DNA of 64,000 bases, from NCBI RefSeq assembly GCF_003058325.1, contig NZ_CP028843.1:2266001-2330000 (forward strand). The letters are read 5' to 3'. The notes under the pieces were generated by a model. It was not told the origin of the DNA, did not search any database, and saw only the letters and a list, made by a program, of their open reading frames with translations. Made by a program: the position numbers and the translations under genes. Every line of letters starts with the position of its first letter. Position 1 is the first letter of the stretch. The DNA is from Methylobacterium currus (GTDB taxonomy: Bacteria; Pseudomonadota; Alphaproteobacteria; Rhizobiales; Beijerinckiaceae). Of this stretch, positions 43,557 to 51,764 are shown in pieces.

Positions 43557-43672
43557 ATACAGTGTCCGCTTGATCGATCCGGTTTCAGCATAGAGCGCGG
43601 GATCCCCTCTCCCACACGGGAGAGGGGATCCCGCGCTCTACCTGTTCGCGATAGAACAAGCGGACTTTGTAT
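43557..43672. repeat. Large nested palindrome with perfect 23-bp stem
   Basis: The core 43591-43640 is a perfect inverted repeat of 23 bp with a 4-base loop (ACAC), starting TAGAGCGCGG. Outer arms GTCCGCTTG (43564-43572) and CAAGCGGAC (43657-43665), plus ATACA/TGTAT further out, make the whole ~115-bp unit nearly symmetrical. No T-run adjoins the stem. It fits a mobile palindromic element or bidirectional transcript end between two same-strand genes. Confidence 0.75.
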
Positions 43673-43686
43673 CACTCTGTGCCCCC

Positions 43687-44229
43687 TCAAGGGCTCGGCA
43701 CCGCGCAGGCCAAGGCGAGGCGGGCGAGCATCGGGTCGGGGATGCCCATGGCGACGAGCTGGTCGTGGGTGTGGCGGACATAGTCCGGGTTCGCGCCCGA
43801 GCGGCCGAGGCCCTGGCGCACCAGCCGCACCAGCTCGGTCTCCGGCAGGCGGCCGGCATATTGCGGGTGGCGGCGGTCGACGAGGTAGGTCACCGCCTCG
43901 ATCCGGCGCCCGTCGTCGAGGGTGACGCCGAGCACCCGCTCGACATAGACCGCCGTGACCTGCTCGCGCTCGCGCAGGTAGGCGAGCGTGCTTGCGACCT
44001 CCGCGGCCGCGACCCGGAACGCCATGCCGCGGCAGGAGCCGCCCCGATCGAGCCCGAGCACCAGGCCCGGCCGCTCCGGCGTGCCGCGATGGACGTGCGA
44101 CAGCACGCACAGCGAGCGGTGATAGCCGCGCAGGCGACCCGGCCCGCGCTCCACGAAGGGGAAGCCCGGCCGCCACATCAGCGAGCCGTAGCCGAACACC
44201 CAGAGATCCGACGGCTCGCCCGCCCGCAT
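43687..44229 (-). CDS. chaC: Gamma-glutamylcyclotransferase, ChaC type
   Basis: The 180-residue protein of the ChaC family degrades glutathione to 5-oxoproline and Cys-Gly. The substrate loop is VFGYGSLMWRPGF near the N-terminus. Later segments are GYHRSLCVLSHVHRGTPERP, the catalytic-Glu region AYLREREQVTAVYVERVL and the closing ALACAVPSP. The ATG at 44229 follows an AGGAGG ribosome site with 9-base spacing. Three 12-bp repeats sit in its leader. 5-Oxoproline from this enzyme is a possible substrate type for hydantoinase/oxoprolinase proteins, but the two loci are 30 kb apart. Confidence 0.9.
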   Translation of the reverse strand: MRAGEPSDLWVFGYGSLMWRPGFPFVERGPGRLRGYHRSLCVLSHVHRGTPERPGLVLGLDRGGSCRGMAFRVAAAEVASTLAYLREREQVTAVYVERVLGVTLDDGRRIEAVTYLVDRRHPQYAGRLPETELVRLVRQGLGRSGANPDYVRHTHDQLVAMGIPDPMLARLALACAVPSP

Positions 44230-44242
44230 CGTCTCGTTTCCT

Positions 44243-44278
44243 CCTTGGCAGGTTCCTTGGCAGGTTCCTTGGCAGGTT
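44243..44278. repeat. Triple 12-bp tandem repeat in the chaC leader
   Basis: Three exact copies of CCTTGGCAGGTT (plus strand) end 14 bases before the chaC start. On the coding strand each unit carries CAAGG, so copies resemble extra partial ribosome sites. Confidence 0.75.
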
Positions 44279-44430
44279 CCTGCCGGCAGCTCCCTGCCGG
44301 CAAGCCCGGTCCGGCACGACCTCGTGAGCGTCTTGCCCAGCCGTCTCCCTTGCCGGGCGCGGCCGGTAGCAGCTACGGGGACGCGGTTCAATCCGGGCGG
44401 CCCGTGCCGGGCCGCCGCAGAGCCGGGATC

Positions 44431-45597
44431 ATGCCGATGAACAGGCCGACCACCGTTGGGCCGACCGACGACACGCCGCCGAGCCAGAGCGCGGGCCGAG
44501 GCCCGGGCCGCGGGCCCGGCCTGCGCCTCGGCCTGTTCGCGCCGTTCGCGCTGCTCCTGCTGCTGGCGCTGGTCTGGAGCGCGGGCTGGTTCTGGCTGCG
44601 GGGCAGGGCCGAGGGCGAGATCGATGCGTGGTTTACCCGCGAGGCGCAGGCCGGCCGGCAATGGACCTGCGCCGACCGCTCGCTGACCGGCTTCCCGTTC
44701 CGGTTCGAGCTGCGCTGCACGCAGCTCGGCTTCGCCCGCTCCGACGTGCGCTTCACCACCGGCCCGCTGGTGGCGGTGGCGCAGGTCTACCAGCCGCGCC
44801 ACGTGATCCTGGAGGCGACCGGGCCGTTCCGCGTGCAGCAGGGCGGCCTCGACGCCGATGTGACCTGGAGTCAGCTGGAGGCGAGCCTGCACGTCACCGG
44901 CGACGGCTTCCAGCGCGCCTCCCTGGTGGCGAACGGGCTCAAGGGCGCCGTCACCGGCGCCGATCCCTCGCCGATCGACTTCACGGTCGGTCATCTCGAG
45001 TTGCACGCGCGGCCGACCCCGGGGCGTTTCGCCACCGACGGCGCCGTCGACCTGAGCGCCCGGGTGCTGCAGGCGGGCCTGCCGCTCCTCGATCCGGTGC
45101 TCGGCGGACCCGAGCCCGCCGACATCGCCCTCGACGCCACCGTGACCCGGGCCGCGGGGTTGCGCACCCGCACCCTGGCGCAGGAGCTGGAACGCTGGCG
45201 CGAGGCCGGCGGCGCGGTGGAGATCGCCAGCCTCGCCGCCGAGAAGGGCAGCCGGCGCCTGCGGGCGCAAGGCGTCCTCGCCCTCGACGACGAGCACCGG
45301 CCGACGGGCCAGCTCGACGTGCGCACCGCCGGCCTGGAGCAGGTGATCGCGCCGCTGATCAGCGAGCAGATCGGGGCGCGGCTCGGCGGCGACGGCGCGG
45401 CGCTGATCGGCAACATCGTCGGGCAGTTCCTCGGCGGGCGGCGCAAGGAGCCGGCGCCGGGCCAGGGCGCGCCAGATCCCCAAGGCCGGCCGGGCGAGCC
45501 GCCCCTGAAGGTCCTGCCGACCGTGCGGCTCACCGGCGGGCGCGTGGTCGTCGGGCCCTTCGCGGTGCCGAACGTCCGGTTGCAGCCGTTGTATTGA
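44431..45597 (+). CDS. DUF2125 domain protein
   Basis: The 388-residue protein has one N-terminal membrane anchor (GLFAPFALLLLLALVWSAGW at ~28-48) and a long beta-rich exported domain. The start IDAWFTREAQAGRQWTCADR, with a Cys pair (CADRSLTGFPFRFELRC), matches DUF2125 of alphaproteobacteria. The C-terminus has the repeat TVRLTGGRVVVGPFAVPNVR. The family looks like an envelope beta-structure related to AsmA/YdgA-like proteins; no function is set. The start is ATG 44431 or ATG 44437; ribosome sites are weak. It is divergent from chaC. Confidence 0.8.
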   Translation: MPMNRPTTVGPTDDTPPSQSAGRGPGRGPGLRLGLFAPFALLLLLALVWSAGWFWLRGRAEGEIDAWFTREAQAGRQWTCADRSLTGFPFRFELRCTQLGFARSDVRFTTGPLVAVAQVYQPRHVILEATGPFRVQQGGLDADVTWSQLEASLHVTGDGFQRASLVANGLKGAVTGADPSPIDFTVGHLELHARPTPGRFATDGAVDLSARVLQAGLPLLDPVLGGPEPADIALDATVTRAAGLRTRTLAQELERWREAGGAVEIASLAAEKGSRRLRAQGVLALDDEHRPTGQLDVRTAGLEQVIAPLISEQIGARLGGDGAALIGNIVGQFLGGRRKEPAPGQGAPDPQGRPGEPPLKVLPTVRLTGGRVVVGPFAVPNVRLQPLY

Positions 45598-45738
45598 GAG
45601 TTTTTGCTCAGGCACCCGGCGCATCGGCGCCGGCGCCCCTTCGGGCTTGGCCAGCGCCTTCAAACTCCGTGGAGGCGCTGCGGGAGATATCCTCCGTGGC
45701 GGTTGCCGCCCCGCCCGCGGCGTCGTACCCCAGGGGGC

Positions 45739-47601
45739 ATGAGCCAGACCGCCCGCTTCCAGAGCTTCGAGGACCCCAGCCACCGGGAGGGCGCGGCGCG
45801 GATCGCCGCGCTCCGGGCGGCGATGGCGCGGAGGGGCTTCGCCGGCTTCGTGGTGCCGCGGGCCGACGAGCACCAGTCGGAATACGTGCCCGCCAACGCC
45901 GAGCGGCTGGCCTGGCTCACCGGCTTCACCGGCTCGGCCGGGACGGCGGTCGTGCTCGCCGACAAGGCCGCCCTGGTGGTGGACGGGCGCTACACCCTCC
46001 AGGCCGCCGAGCAGGTCGATACCGGACTCGTCACCCCCGTGCCCTTGGCCGAGACCAGCGTCGAGGCCTGGATCGAGGCCAATCTGCCGGCGGGCGGGGT
46101 GCTGGCCTACGATCCCTGGCTGCACACCCCGGACGGGCTCGCCCGGCTGGAACGCGCCGCCACGGCGGCGGGCGGGCGCGTCGAGCCGACCGCCCTCAAC
46201 CTCGTCGACCTCGTCTGGATCGACCGCCCGGCCGCCCCGCGCGCGCCGGTGGTGCCGCATCCGGAGAGCCTGGCAGGCGAGGCGGCGTCCATGAAGCTCG
46301 GGCGGGTGCGCGAGGCCCTGGCGAAGGCGCGGCTCGACGCGCTGGTCGTCTCGGACCCGCACAACCTCGCCTGGGCGTTCAACCTGCGCGGCGGCGACGT
46401 GGCCCACACCCCCCTGCCCCTCGGCTACGCGGTGATTCCGCGGCAGGGCGCCCCGCGCCTCTTCCTCGACGCCGGGAAGGTGACGGACGAGGCCGCCCAG
46501 GCCCTCGACGGCCTCGCCGAGCGGGACGAGCCGGGCGCCCTGCCCGCCGCACTCGATGGCTTGGGCGCCGCCAAGGCCCGGGTGCGGGTCGATGCCGCCA
46601 CCGGCGCCGTGGCGCTCGGCCGGCGGATCACCGCGGCCGGCGGCACGCTCGATGTCGGGCCCGACCCGATCACCGCCATGAAGGCGGTGAAGAACGCGGC
46701 CGAGATCGCCGGCGCCCGCGCCGCGCATCTCCGCGACGGCGCCGCGGTGACCCGCTTCCTCGCCTGGCTCGCCCGGGAGGCCCCGGGCGGGGCGGTGTCG
46801 GAGATCGACGCGGTGGTGCGGCTCGAGGCGTTCCGGGCCGAGTCCAATTCCTTGCGCGAGATCTCCTTCCCGACCATCTCGGGATCCGGGCCGAACGGCG
46901 CCATCGTGCATTACCGCGTCACGCGCGGCACCGACCGGCGGGTGCGCCTGAGCGAGCTGTTCCTGATCGATTCCGGTGCGCAATACGGCGACGGCACCAC
47001 CGACATCACCCGCACGGTGGCGGTCGGCCCCCCGAGCCCGGAGATGCGCGACCGCTTCACCCGCGTGCTGAAGGGCCATATCGCCATCGCCACCGCGGTC
47101 TTTCCCCGCGGCACCACGGGGGCGCAGATCGACGCCTTCGCCCGCCGCCCGCTCTGGGAGGCCGGCCTCGACTTCGACCACGGCACCGGCCACGGCGTCG
47201 GCGCCTTCCTGTCGGTGCACGAGGGCCCGCAGCGCATCGCCAAGACCGGAACGGTGGCGCTCCAGCCCGGGATGATCGTCTCGAACGAGCCGGGCTACTA
47301 CAAGACTCACGCCTTCGGCATCCGGATCGAGAACCTGGTCCTGGTCGAGGAGCGGCACATCACCGGCGCCGAGCGCCCGATGCTGGGCTTCGAGACCCTG
47401 ACGCTCGCGCCGATCGACCTGGCGCTGGTGGTGCCGGAGCTGCTCAGCCCGGACGAGACCGCCTGGCTCGACGCCTACCACGCCCGGGTGCGCGGGGCGC
47501 TGTCGGACCTCGTCGATCCGCAGACCCGCGACTGGCTGATCGCGGCGACGCGGCCGGTCGCGTCCTTCGCGCAAGGTCCGTCGCAACTCCCCGCCGTGTG
47601 A
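45739..47601 (+). CDS. Aminopeptidase P family (Xaa-Pro) peptidase
   Basis: The 620-residue metallopeptidase is of the long, three-domain type. Two creatinase-like N-terminal domains (to ~315) precede a pita-bread catalytic domain. Metal ligands appear in LIDSGAQYGDGTTDITRTVA (two Asp), GTGHGVGAFLSVHEGPQ (His region), VSNEPGYY (Glu) and RIENLVLV (Glu). It removes N-terminal residues preceding proline. ATG 45739 follows CAGGGGG. A hairpin follows the stop. Confidence 0.92.
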   Translation: MSQTARFQSFEDPSHREGAARIAALRAAMARRGFAGFVVPRADEHQSEYVPANAERLAWLTGFTGSAGTAVVLADKAALVVDGRYTLQAAEQVDTGLVTPVPLAETSVEAWIEANLPAGGVLAYDPWLHTPDGLARLERAATAAGGRVEPTALNLVDLVWIDRPAAPRAPVVPHPESLAGEAASMKLGRVREALAKARLDALVVSDPHNLAWAFNLRGGDVAHTPLPLGYAVIPRQGAPRLFLDAGKVTDEAAQALDGLAERDEPGALPAALDGLGAAKARVRVDAATGAVALGRRITAAGGTLDVGPDPITAMKAVKNAAEIAGARAAHLRDGAAVTRFLAWLAREAPGGAVSEIDAVVRLEAFRAESNSLREISFPTISGSGPNGAIVHYRVTRGTDRRVRLSELFLIDSGAQYGDGTTDITRTVAVGPPSPEMRDRFTRVLKGHIAIATAVFPRGTTGAQIDAFARRPLWEAGLDFDHGTGHGVGAFLSVHEGPQRIAKTGTVALQPGMIVSNEPGYYKTHAFGIRIENLVLVEERHITGAERPMLGFETLTLAPIDLALVVPELLSPDETAWLDAYHARVRGALSDLVDPQTRDWLIAATRPVASFAQGPSQLPAV

Positions 47602-47609
47602 GCGGCTGC

Positions 47610-47640
47610 CCTTCTCTCGCCTCGCCGCGGCGAGAGAAGG
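47610..47640. terminator. Hairpin after aminopeptidase P gene
   Basis: Perfect 12-bp arms CCTTCTCTCGCC (47610-47621) and GGCGAGAGAAGG (47629-47640) enclose a 7-base loop, 8 bases after the stop. There is no T-run on the plus side, so it is at best a transcript-end structure. Confidence 0.4.
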
Positions 47641-47848
47641 AAGACGCCCACAATCAAGACATCAACACCAGCCTGTTTTTGATGCCACTGTAATCTGCCC
47701 GTTAAATGATCGAATTGTTAGTTCTATATATTTCGATCTAGATCGCAAGAATTCACCGCCCTCCCGGAACCGGGCGCATTATTATCGATTGCGCAGCCGC
47801 GCCGCCGTATTGTCCCGCCGCCGATCGCGGCGGGGAGACGACCGAATC

Positions 47849-48355
47849 ATGAAGACGACGATGCTCGCGGCTCTGGCCGCCGGGACCATGATGCTTGGCC
47901 CCGTGCCGGCGCGGGCCGAGGCGACGCAATGCGCCGCGGTGACCGAGCGCCAGATCGAGGGCCTGTTCGACCGCTGGAACACGTCGCTGGCGACGCTCGA
48001 CCCGGCGAAGGTCACGGCGAATTATGCGCCCGACGCCGTGCTACTGCCGACGGTGTCCAACACGCCGCGCACCGACCGGGCGATGATCCAGGACTACTTC
48101 GTGCACTTCCTGGAGAAGCACCCGCAGGGCATCATCAATACGCACACGATCAAGATCGGCTGCAACATCGCGACCGATGTCGGCACCTACACCTTCCTGG
48201 TCGACGGGAAGAACCCGGGCGAGCACGTGGTGGTGCCGGCGCGCTACAGCTTCGTCTACGTGCTGCGGGACGGCGAATGGGTGATCGCGCACCACCATTC
48301 CTCGGCGATGCCGGAGCCGGTCGTCACCGCCACCGCCGCCGCCAAGGAGCATTGA
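47849..48355 (+). CDS. Exported SnoaL/DUF4440-like protein (SgcJ/EcaC type)
   Basis: The 168-residue protein has a signal peptide (KTTMLAALAAGTMMLGPVPA, cleavage near ARAEA). The mature part is an NTF2-like cone: VTERQIEGLFDRWNTSLATL opens the helix, NYAPDAVLLPTVSN follows, and RYSFVYVLRDGEWVIAHHHS gives the last strands, as in SgcJ/EcaC or CaMKII-association-like proteins. No catalytic role can be read. ATG 47849 is chosen for the signal peptide with GGGGAGACG upstream. AT-rich sequence at 47690-47760 likely holds the promoter. Confidence 0.8.
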   Translation: MKTTMLAALAAGTMMLGPVPARAEATQCAAVTERQIEGLFDRWNTSLATLDPAKVTANYAPDAVLLPTVSNTPRTDRAMIQDYFVHFLEKHPQGIINTHTIKIGCNIATDVGTYTFLVDGKNPGEHVVVPARYSFVYVLRDGEWVIAHHHSSAMPEPVVTATAAAKEH

Positions 48356-48385
48356 GCCCGACGCCTCGAGCCCGGCGACGCCGCC

Positions 48386-48556
48386 TCAATTGGCGTCGCA
48401 CGGATCGGCATCCTGAAGATGCGCGCGCAAGGTGATCTCGCGGGTGTCGATGCCGGGCCCGGGCCGGGCCTCGCTGGTCGGCGGGTGGGTCAGCATCGTG
48501 CCCCAGAACAGCCCGGTGGCGAGGGCGAGGGCGCAGAGGGCGGTCAGAACACGCAT
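48386..48556 (-). CDS. Small membrane or secreted protein, unknown
   Basis: A 56-residue protein starts at the ATG read from 48556 with a strong GCAGGAGG ribosome site. The first 22 residues (RVLTALCALALATGLFWGTM) form a signal peptide or single anchor; the rest is hydrophilic and ends HLQDADPCDAN. Longer in-frame starts place unlikely Pro/Arg-rich sequence first. No family is recognised. It is convergent with the NTF2-like gene. Confidence 0.6.
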   Translation of the reverse strand: MRVLTALCALALATGLFWGTMLTHPPTSEARPGPGIDTREITLRAHLQDADPCDAN

Positions 48557-49010
48557 GTCGGCCTCCTGCGGCCCGCTCGTCCGGGCCGCGCTGGTCTTCG
48601 GCGTTCTTCGAGCAGGCTGCGGCATCGGCCCGCCCGCTCACGGCGTCGCGGACCTACGAAGGCCGCGTCTCCTCAAGGTTCGCTCCGGTTGCGCACGATC
48701 GGATACTTGGTCCGGCGCGCCGAAGATCAGTGATTGCCGCTCCATCGAAACAAAGACTCGGCAACGTGCGGCCATACCTGCTTCTTTATTCCTGACTGGC
48801 GTAGAGACAGACGGGGGCGCCGTCGTCCCTCATTCTGATGAGACGGTGGCGTCACATGCGCGGCACCGGCACGAGGCCCGGAACCACGCCTCATCGTCCC
48901 TCTCTCTCGAGATCGAAAGGATTGCGCACGCGTGACGGGCCGATCGGCGGCCGGGCATCGTCCGGGCCTGACACGACGACACCCGGCGGGGTAGGCTGCC
49001 CGCCGCCAGG
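48557..49010. other. Intergenic region upstream of beta-lactamase-fold gene
   Basis: This is 454 bases between the small membrane gene and the repeat ahead of the hydrolase. An AT-richer patch near 48720-48800 could be a promoter. Open frames crossing it lack ribosome sites, and no RNA gene or known element was recognised. Confidence 0.4.
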
Positions 49011-49058
49011 ACGGCAGCCAAGATGGCAGCCAAGATGGCAGCCAAGACGGCAGCCAAG
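49011..49058. repeat. Four 12-bp tandem repeats before the hydrolase start
   Basis: Units AYGGCAGCCAAG (Y being T or C) run four times. Copies two and three contain in-frame ATGs (49023, 49035), so the array could add Met-Ala-Ala-Lys units to the hydrolase, but the best ribosome site favours the ATG at 49080. Confidence 0.7.
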
Positions 49059-49079
49059 ACGAGAGCCGGGAGGGCGCGC

Positions 49080-50258
49080 ATGACGGACGATCTCAAGGAC
49101 AGGGCCGACGCGATCCTGCGGCGCGGGGTGGATCAGGCCCCGCCCCTGTCGGGGATCGTCGCCATGGCGACTGACCGGGCGCGCACGCTCTATGCGGGCG
49201 CCGCCGGGCAGCGGGACGGGGACGCGCCGATGACCACCGACACGGTCCTGGCGATCTTCTCCACCACCAAGGCGGTCACCGCCACCGCGGTGCTCCAGCT
49301 CGCCGAGGAGGGCCGGCTCGACCTCGACGCGCCGGCCTCCGCCTACGTGCCCGCCCTCGACGAGATCCAGGTGCTCGAGGGCTTCGCCGACGACGGCTCC
49401 CCGCGCCTGCGCCCGCCGGCGCGCGCCATCACCACCCGGATGCTGCTGCTGCATACGGCCGGCTTCGGCTACGACATCTTCAACGACGCTTATGCCCGGC
49501 TGCTGCGCGAGAGCAAACGACCGGGCGTGACCAGCGGCACCCGCGCCTCGCTGATGACGCCGCTGCTGTTCGATCCCGGCGAGTCCTGGGAGTATGGCAG
49601 CAACATCGACTGGGCCGGCCAGGTGGTCGAGGCGGTGACGGGCCAGCGCCTCGGGGCCGTGATGCGGGAGCGGATCCTCTCGCCGCTGGGCATGGACTCG
49701 ACCGGCTTCGCGCTGACGCCCGCGATGCGCAGCCGCCTCGCCCGGATGCATCAGCGGGGCGAGGACGGCGCCCTCGCGGTCATCGCCGGCTTCGAGCTGC
49801 CGCAGGAGCCCGAGGTCGAGATGGGCGGCCACGGGCTCTACTCGACCGCCGAGGATTACCTGCGCTTCATCCGGATGTGGCTCAACGACGGCGCCTCCCC
49901 GCACGGGCCGGTGCTGCGGCCGGAGACCGTCGCGATGGCGGCGACGAACGGCCTCGGGCCGACGCTCAGGATCCGCGCCCTGCCGGGGGTGAAGCGCCAC
50001 CTCTCGCACGATGCCGAGTTCTTCCCCGGGATGCCGAAATCCTGGGGCTTGAGCTTCATGATCAACGACGAGGCGGCGCCGACCGGGCGCTCGGCCGGCT
50101 CGCTGGCCTGGGCGGGGCTCGCCAACCTGTATTTCTGGATCGACCGGACGGCCGGGGTCGGCGGGTTCTGGGGCACGCAGCTCTTCCCCTTCGCCGATCC
50201 GGCCTCGGTGGAGAACTTTTTGGAGTTCGAGACGGCGGTGTACCGGAGCCTGTCCTGA
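49080..50258 (+). CDS. Beta-lactamase-fold serine hydrolase (class C/EstB type)
   Basis: The 392-residue protein starts at ATG 49080 after GGGAGGG. The active serine motif is FSTTKAVTA (S-x-x-K), the YxN motif is [10 protein letters not shown] and the third region is close to FWGTQ near the end. There is no signal peptide, so it is cytoplasmic, which favours an esterase or related serine hydrolase over a true beta-lactamase. Upstream in-frame ATGs lie within tandem repeats and give lysine-alanine tails; they are rejected on ribosome-site grounds. The convergent neighbour is a nucleoside transporter. Confidence 0.85.
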   Translation: MTDDLKDRADAILRRGVDQAPPLSGIVAMATDRARTLYAGAAGQRDGDAPMTTDTVLAIFSTTKAVTATAVLQLAEEGRLDLDAPASAYVPALDEIQVLEGFADDGSPRLRPPARAITTRMLLLHTAGFGYDIFNDAYARLLRESKRPGVTSGTRASLMTPLLFDPGESWEYGSNIDWAGQVVEAVTGQRLGAVMRERILSPLGMDSTGFALTPAMRSRLARMHQRGEDGALAVIAGFELPQEPEVEMGGHGLYSTAEDYLRFIRMWLNDGASPHGPVLRPETVAMAATNGLGPTLRIRALPGVKRHLSHDAEFFPGMPKSWGLSFMINDEAAPTGRSAGSLAWAGLANLYFWIDRTAGVGGFWGTQLFPFADPASVENFLEFETAVYRSLS

Positions 50259-50314
50259 CACCGCAGGATGAGGTCGCGGGTCGGATTTGACCGGCCCCGC
50301 CCACGAACCCTGCC

Positions 50315-51565
50315 TCACGCCCCGATGAACACTCCGGCGATCGCCGCGCTGGTCAGGTTCGACAACGTCCCGGCGAGGATCGCCCGGAGCCCGTAGCCGG
50401 CCACCTCCGCCCGGCGCTCCGGCACCAGGCTGCCGAAGCTCGCGAGCTGGATCGCGATCGACGCCAGGTTGGCGAAGCCGCACAGGGCAAAGCACAGGAT
50501 CGCGGTGGTGCGGGGCCCGAGTTCGCCGCTCTTCAGCACCGGCGAGACGTTGGCGTAGGCCAGGAACTCGTTGAAGGCGAGCTTCTGGCCGATGGCGCCG
50601 CCGACGAGCGTCGCCTGGTCCCACGGCACGCCCAAGAGCCAGGCGAGCGGCGCCAGCGCCCACCCGAGCCCCCCCTCGATCGAGGCGCCGGGCAGGCCGG
50701 CGAGGCCGCCCGCAGAGGCCACGAGGCCGTTGGCGAGCGCGATCAGCCCCACGAAGGCGATCAGCATCGCGCCGACCGCGACCGCCACCGCGAGGCCCTT
50801 CTGGGTGCCGTCGGCGGCGGCCTCGATGACGTTGACCGCCCGGGTCTCGCCGAACGTGACCCGCATCGTCTTGACCCGGCTCGGCTCGGTCGAGGGCACC
50901 AGGATCTTGGCGTAGAGGAGCCCGCCGGGGATCGCCATGAACGAGGCGGCGAGCAGGTAGGGCATCGGCACGCCGAGCGCGGCATAGCCGGCGAGGATCG
51001 AGCCGGCGGTGGAGGCCGCCCCGCTCGTCATCACGGCGAAGAGCTCCGCTCCGGTGAGCAGGGCCAGAAAGGGCCTGAGCGCCACGGCGATCTCGCTCTG
51101 CCCGATGAAGATGGTGATGACCGCCGCGAAGGTCTCGATCCGCGAGGTGCCGAGCACCCGCTGCAACGCCGCGCCCAGCGCGCGGGCAAGGGCCTGCATC
51201 ACCCCGACATGGTAGAGCACCGCGATCAGGGCCGAGACGTAGATGATCTGCGGCAGCACCCGCAGCGCCAGCACGAAGCCGCTGCCGCCGAACAGCTCGA
51301 ACATCCTGGGCTCGACGAGGCCGCCGAACAGGAACGCCACGCCACGGTCGCCGTAGGACAGGACCGCCTGCACCGCGTCGGCGACGGTGCCGAGGGCGGA
51401 CTGGCCGGCGGGCCAGAACAGCACCAGGGCCCCGAGCCCGACCTGGACCGCCAGCGCCGACAGCACCACCCGCGGCCGGATCGCCCGCCGGTTCGTGGAG
51501 AACAGGATGGCGACGGCGATCAGGAGCGCGATGCTGGCGCCAGCATGGATCAGTCTCTCCGGCAT
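50315..51565 (-). CDS. Concentrative nucleoside transporter (NupC/CNT family)
   Basis: The 416-residue inner-membrane symporter has about 8-10 hydrophobic segments. Family motifs are GQSEIAVALRPFLALL (~155), TSGAASTAGSILAGYAALGV (~181), FNEFLAYANVSPVLKSGELG (~328) and CGFANLASIAIQLASFG (~362). It should take up nucleosides with protons or sodium. The start is ATG 51565 with GGAGAGG just upstream. It is transcribed alone, divergent from the pseudo-caspase gene. Confidence 0.92.
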   Translation of the reverse strand: MPERLIHAGASIALLIAVAILFSTNRRAIRPRVVLSALAVQVGLGALVLFWPAGQSALGTVADAVQAVLSYGDRGVAFLFGGLVEPRMFELFGGSGFVLALRVLPQIIYVSALIAVLYHVGVMQALARALGAALQRVLGTSRIETFAAVITIFIGQSEIAVALRPFLALLTGAELFAVMTSGAASTAGSILAGYAALGVPMPYLLAASFMAIPGGLLYAKILVPSTEPSRVKTMRVTFGETRAVNVIEAAADGTQKGLAVAVAVGAMLIAFVGLIALANGLVASAGGLAGLPGASIEGGLGWALAPLAWLLGVPWDQATLVGGAIGQKLAFNEFLAYANVSPVLKSGELGPRTTAILCFALCGFANLASIAIQLASFGSLVPERRAEVAGYGLRAILAGTLSNLTSAAIAGVFIGA

Positions 51566-51764
51566 TCAGGCCCCTCTCCGGCAGGTTTCTCTCGGGCACG
51601 ATCCAACGGGCGCGATCCAGCAAGGCTGATGCCGTATCGTTCAGTGCCCGTTCAAGCGCGGCGGTTCGAGATGGGGCACGCCATGGTCCTGCCTGGAAAT
51701 GAGGCGATCCAACGCGAAACCCCGGGGACCGCCCCGATCGTCACCGTCCCGGGAGGGCAACGCC

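Noticed and set aside
43687..47586. A 1299-codon open frame antisense to DUF2125 and aminopeptidase P genes
   Set aside because: Only its 3' end (43687-44229, ChaC) is real. The rest is Arg/Gly/Ala/His-rich shadow sequence produced by high GC, opposite two well-supported proteins.
38741..49058. 12-bp repeat arrays considered as CRISPR or VNTR loci
   Set aside because: Units are directly adjacent with no spacers and too short for CRISPR; kept only as tandem repeats.
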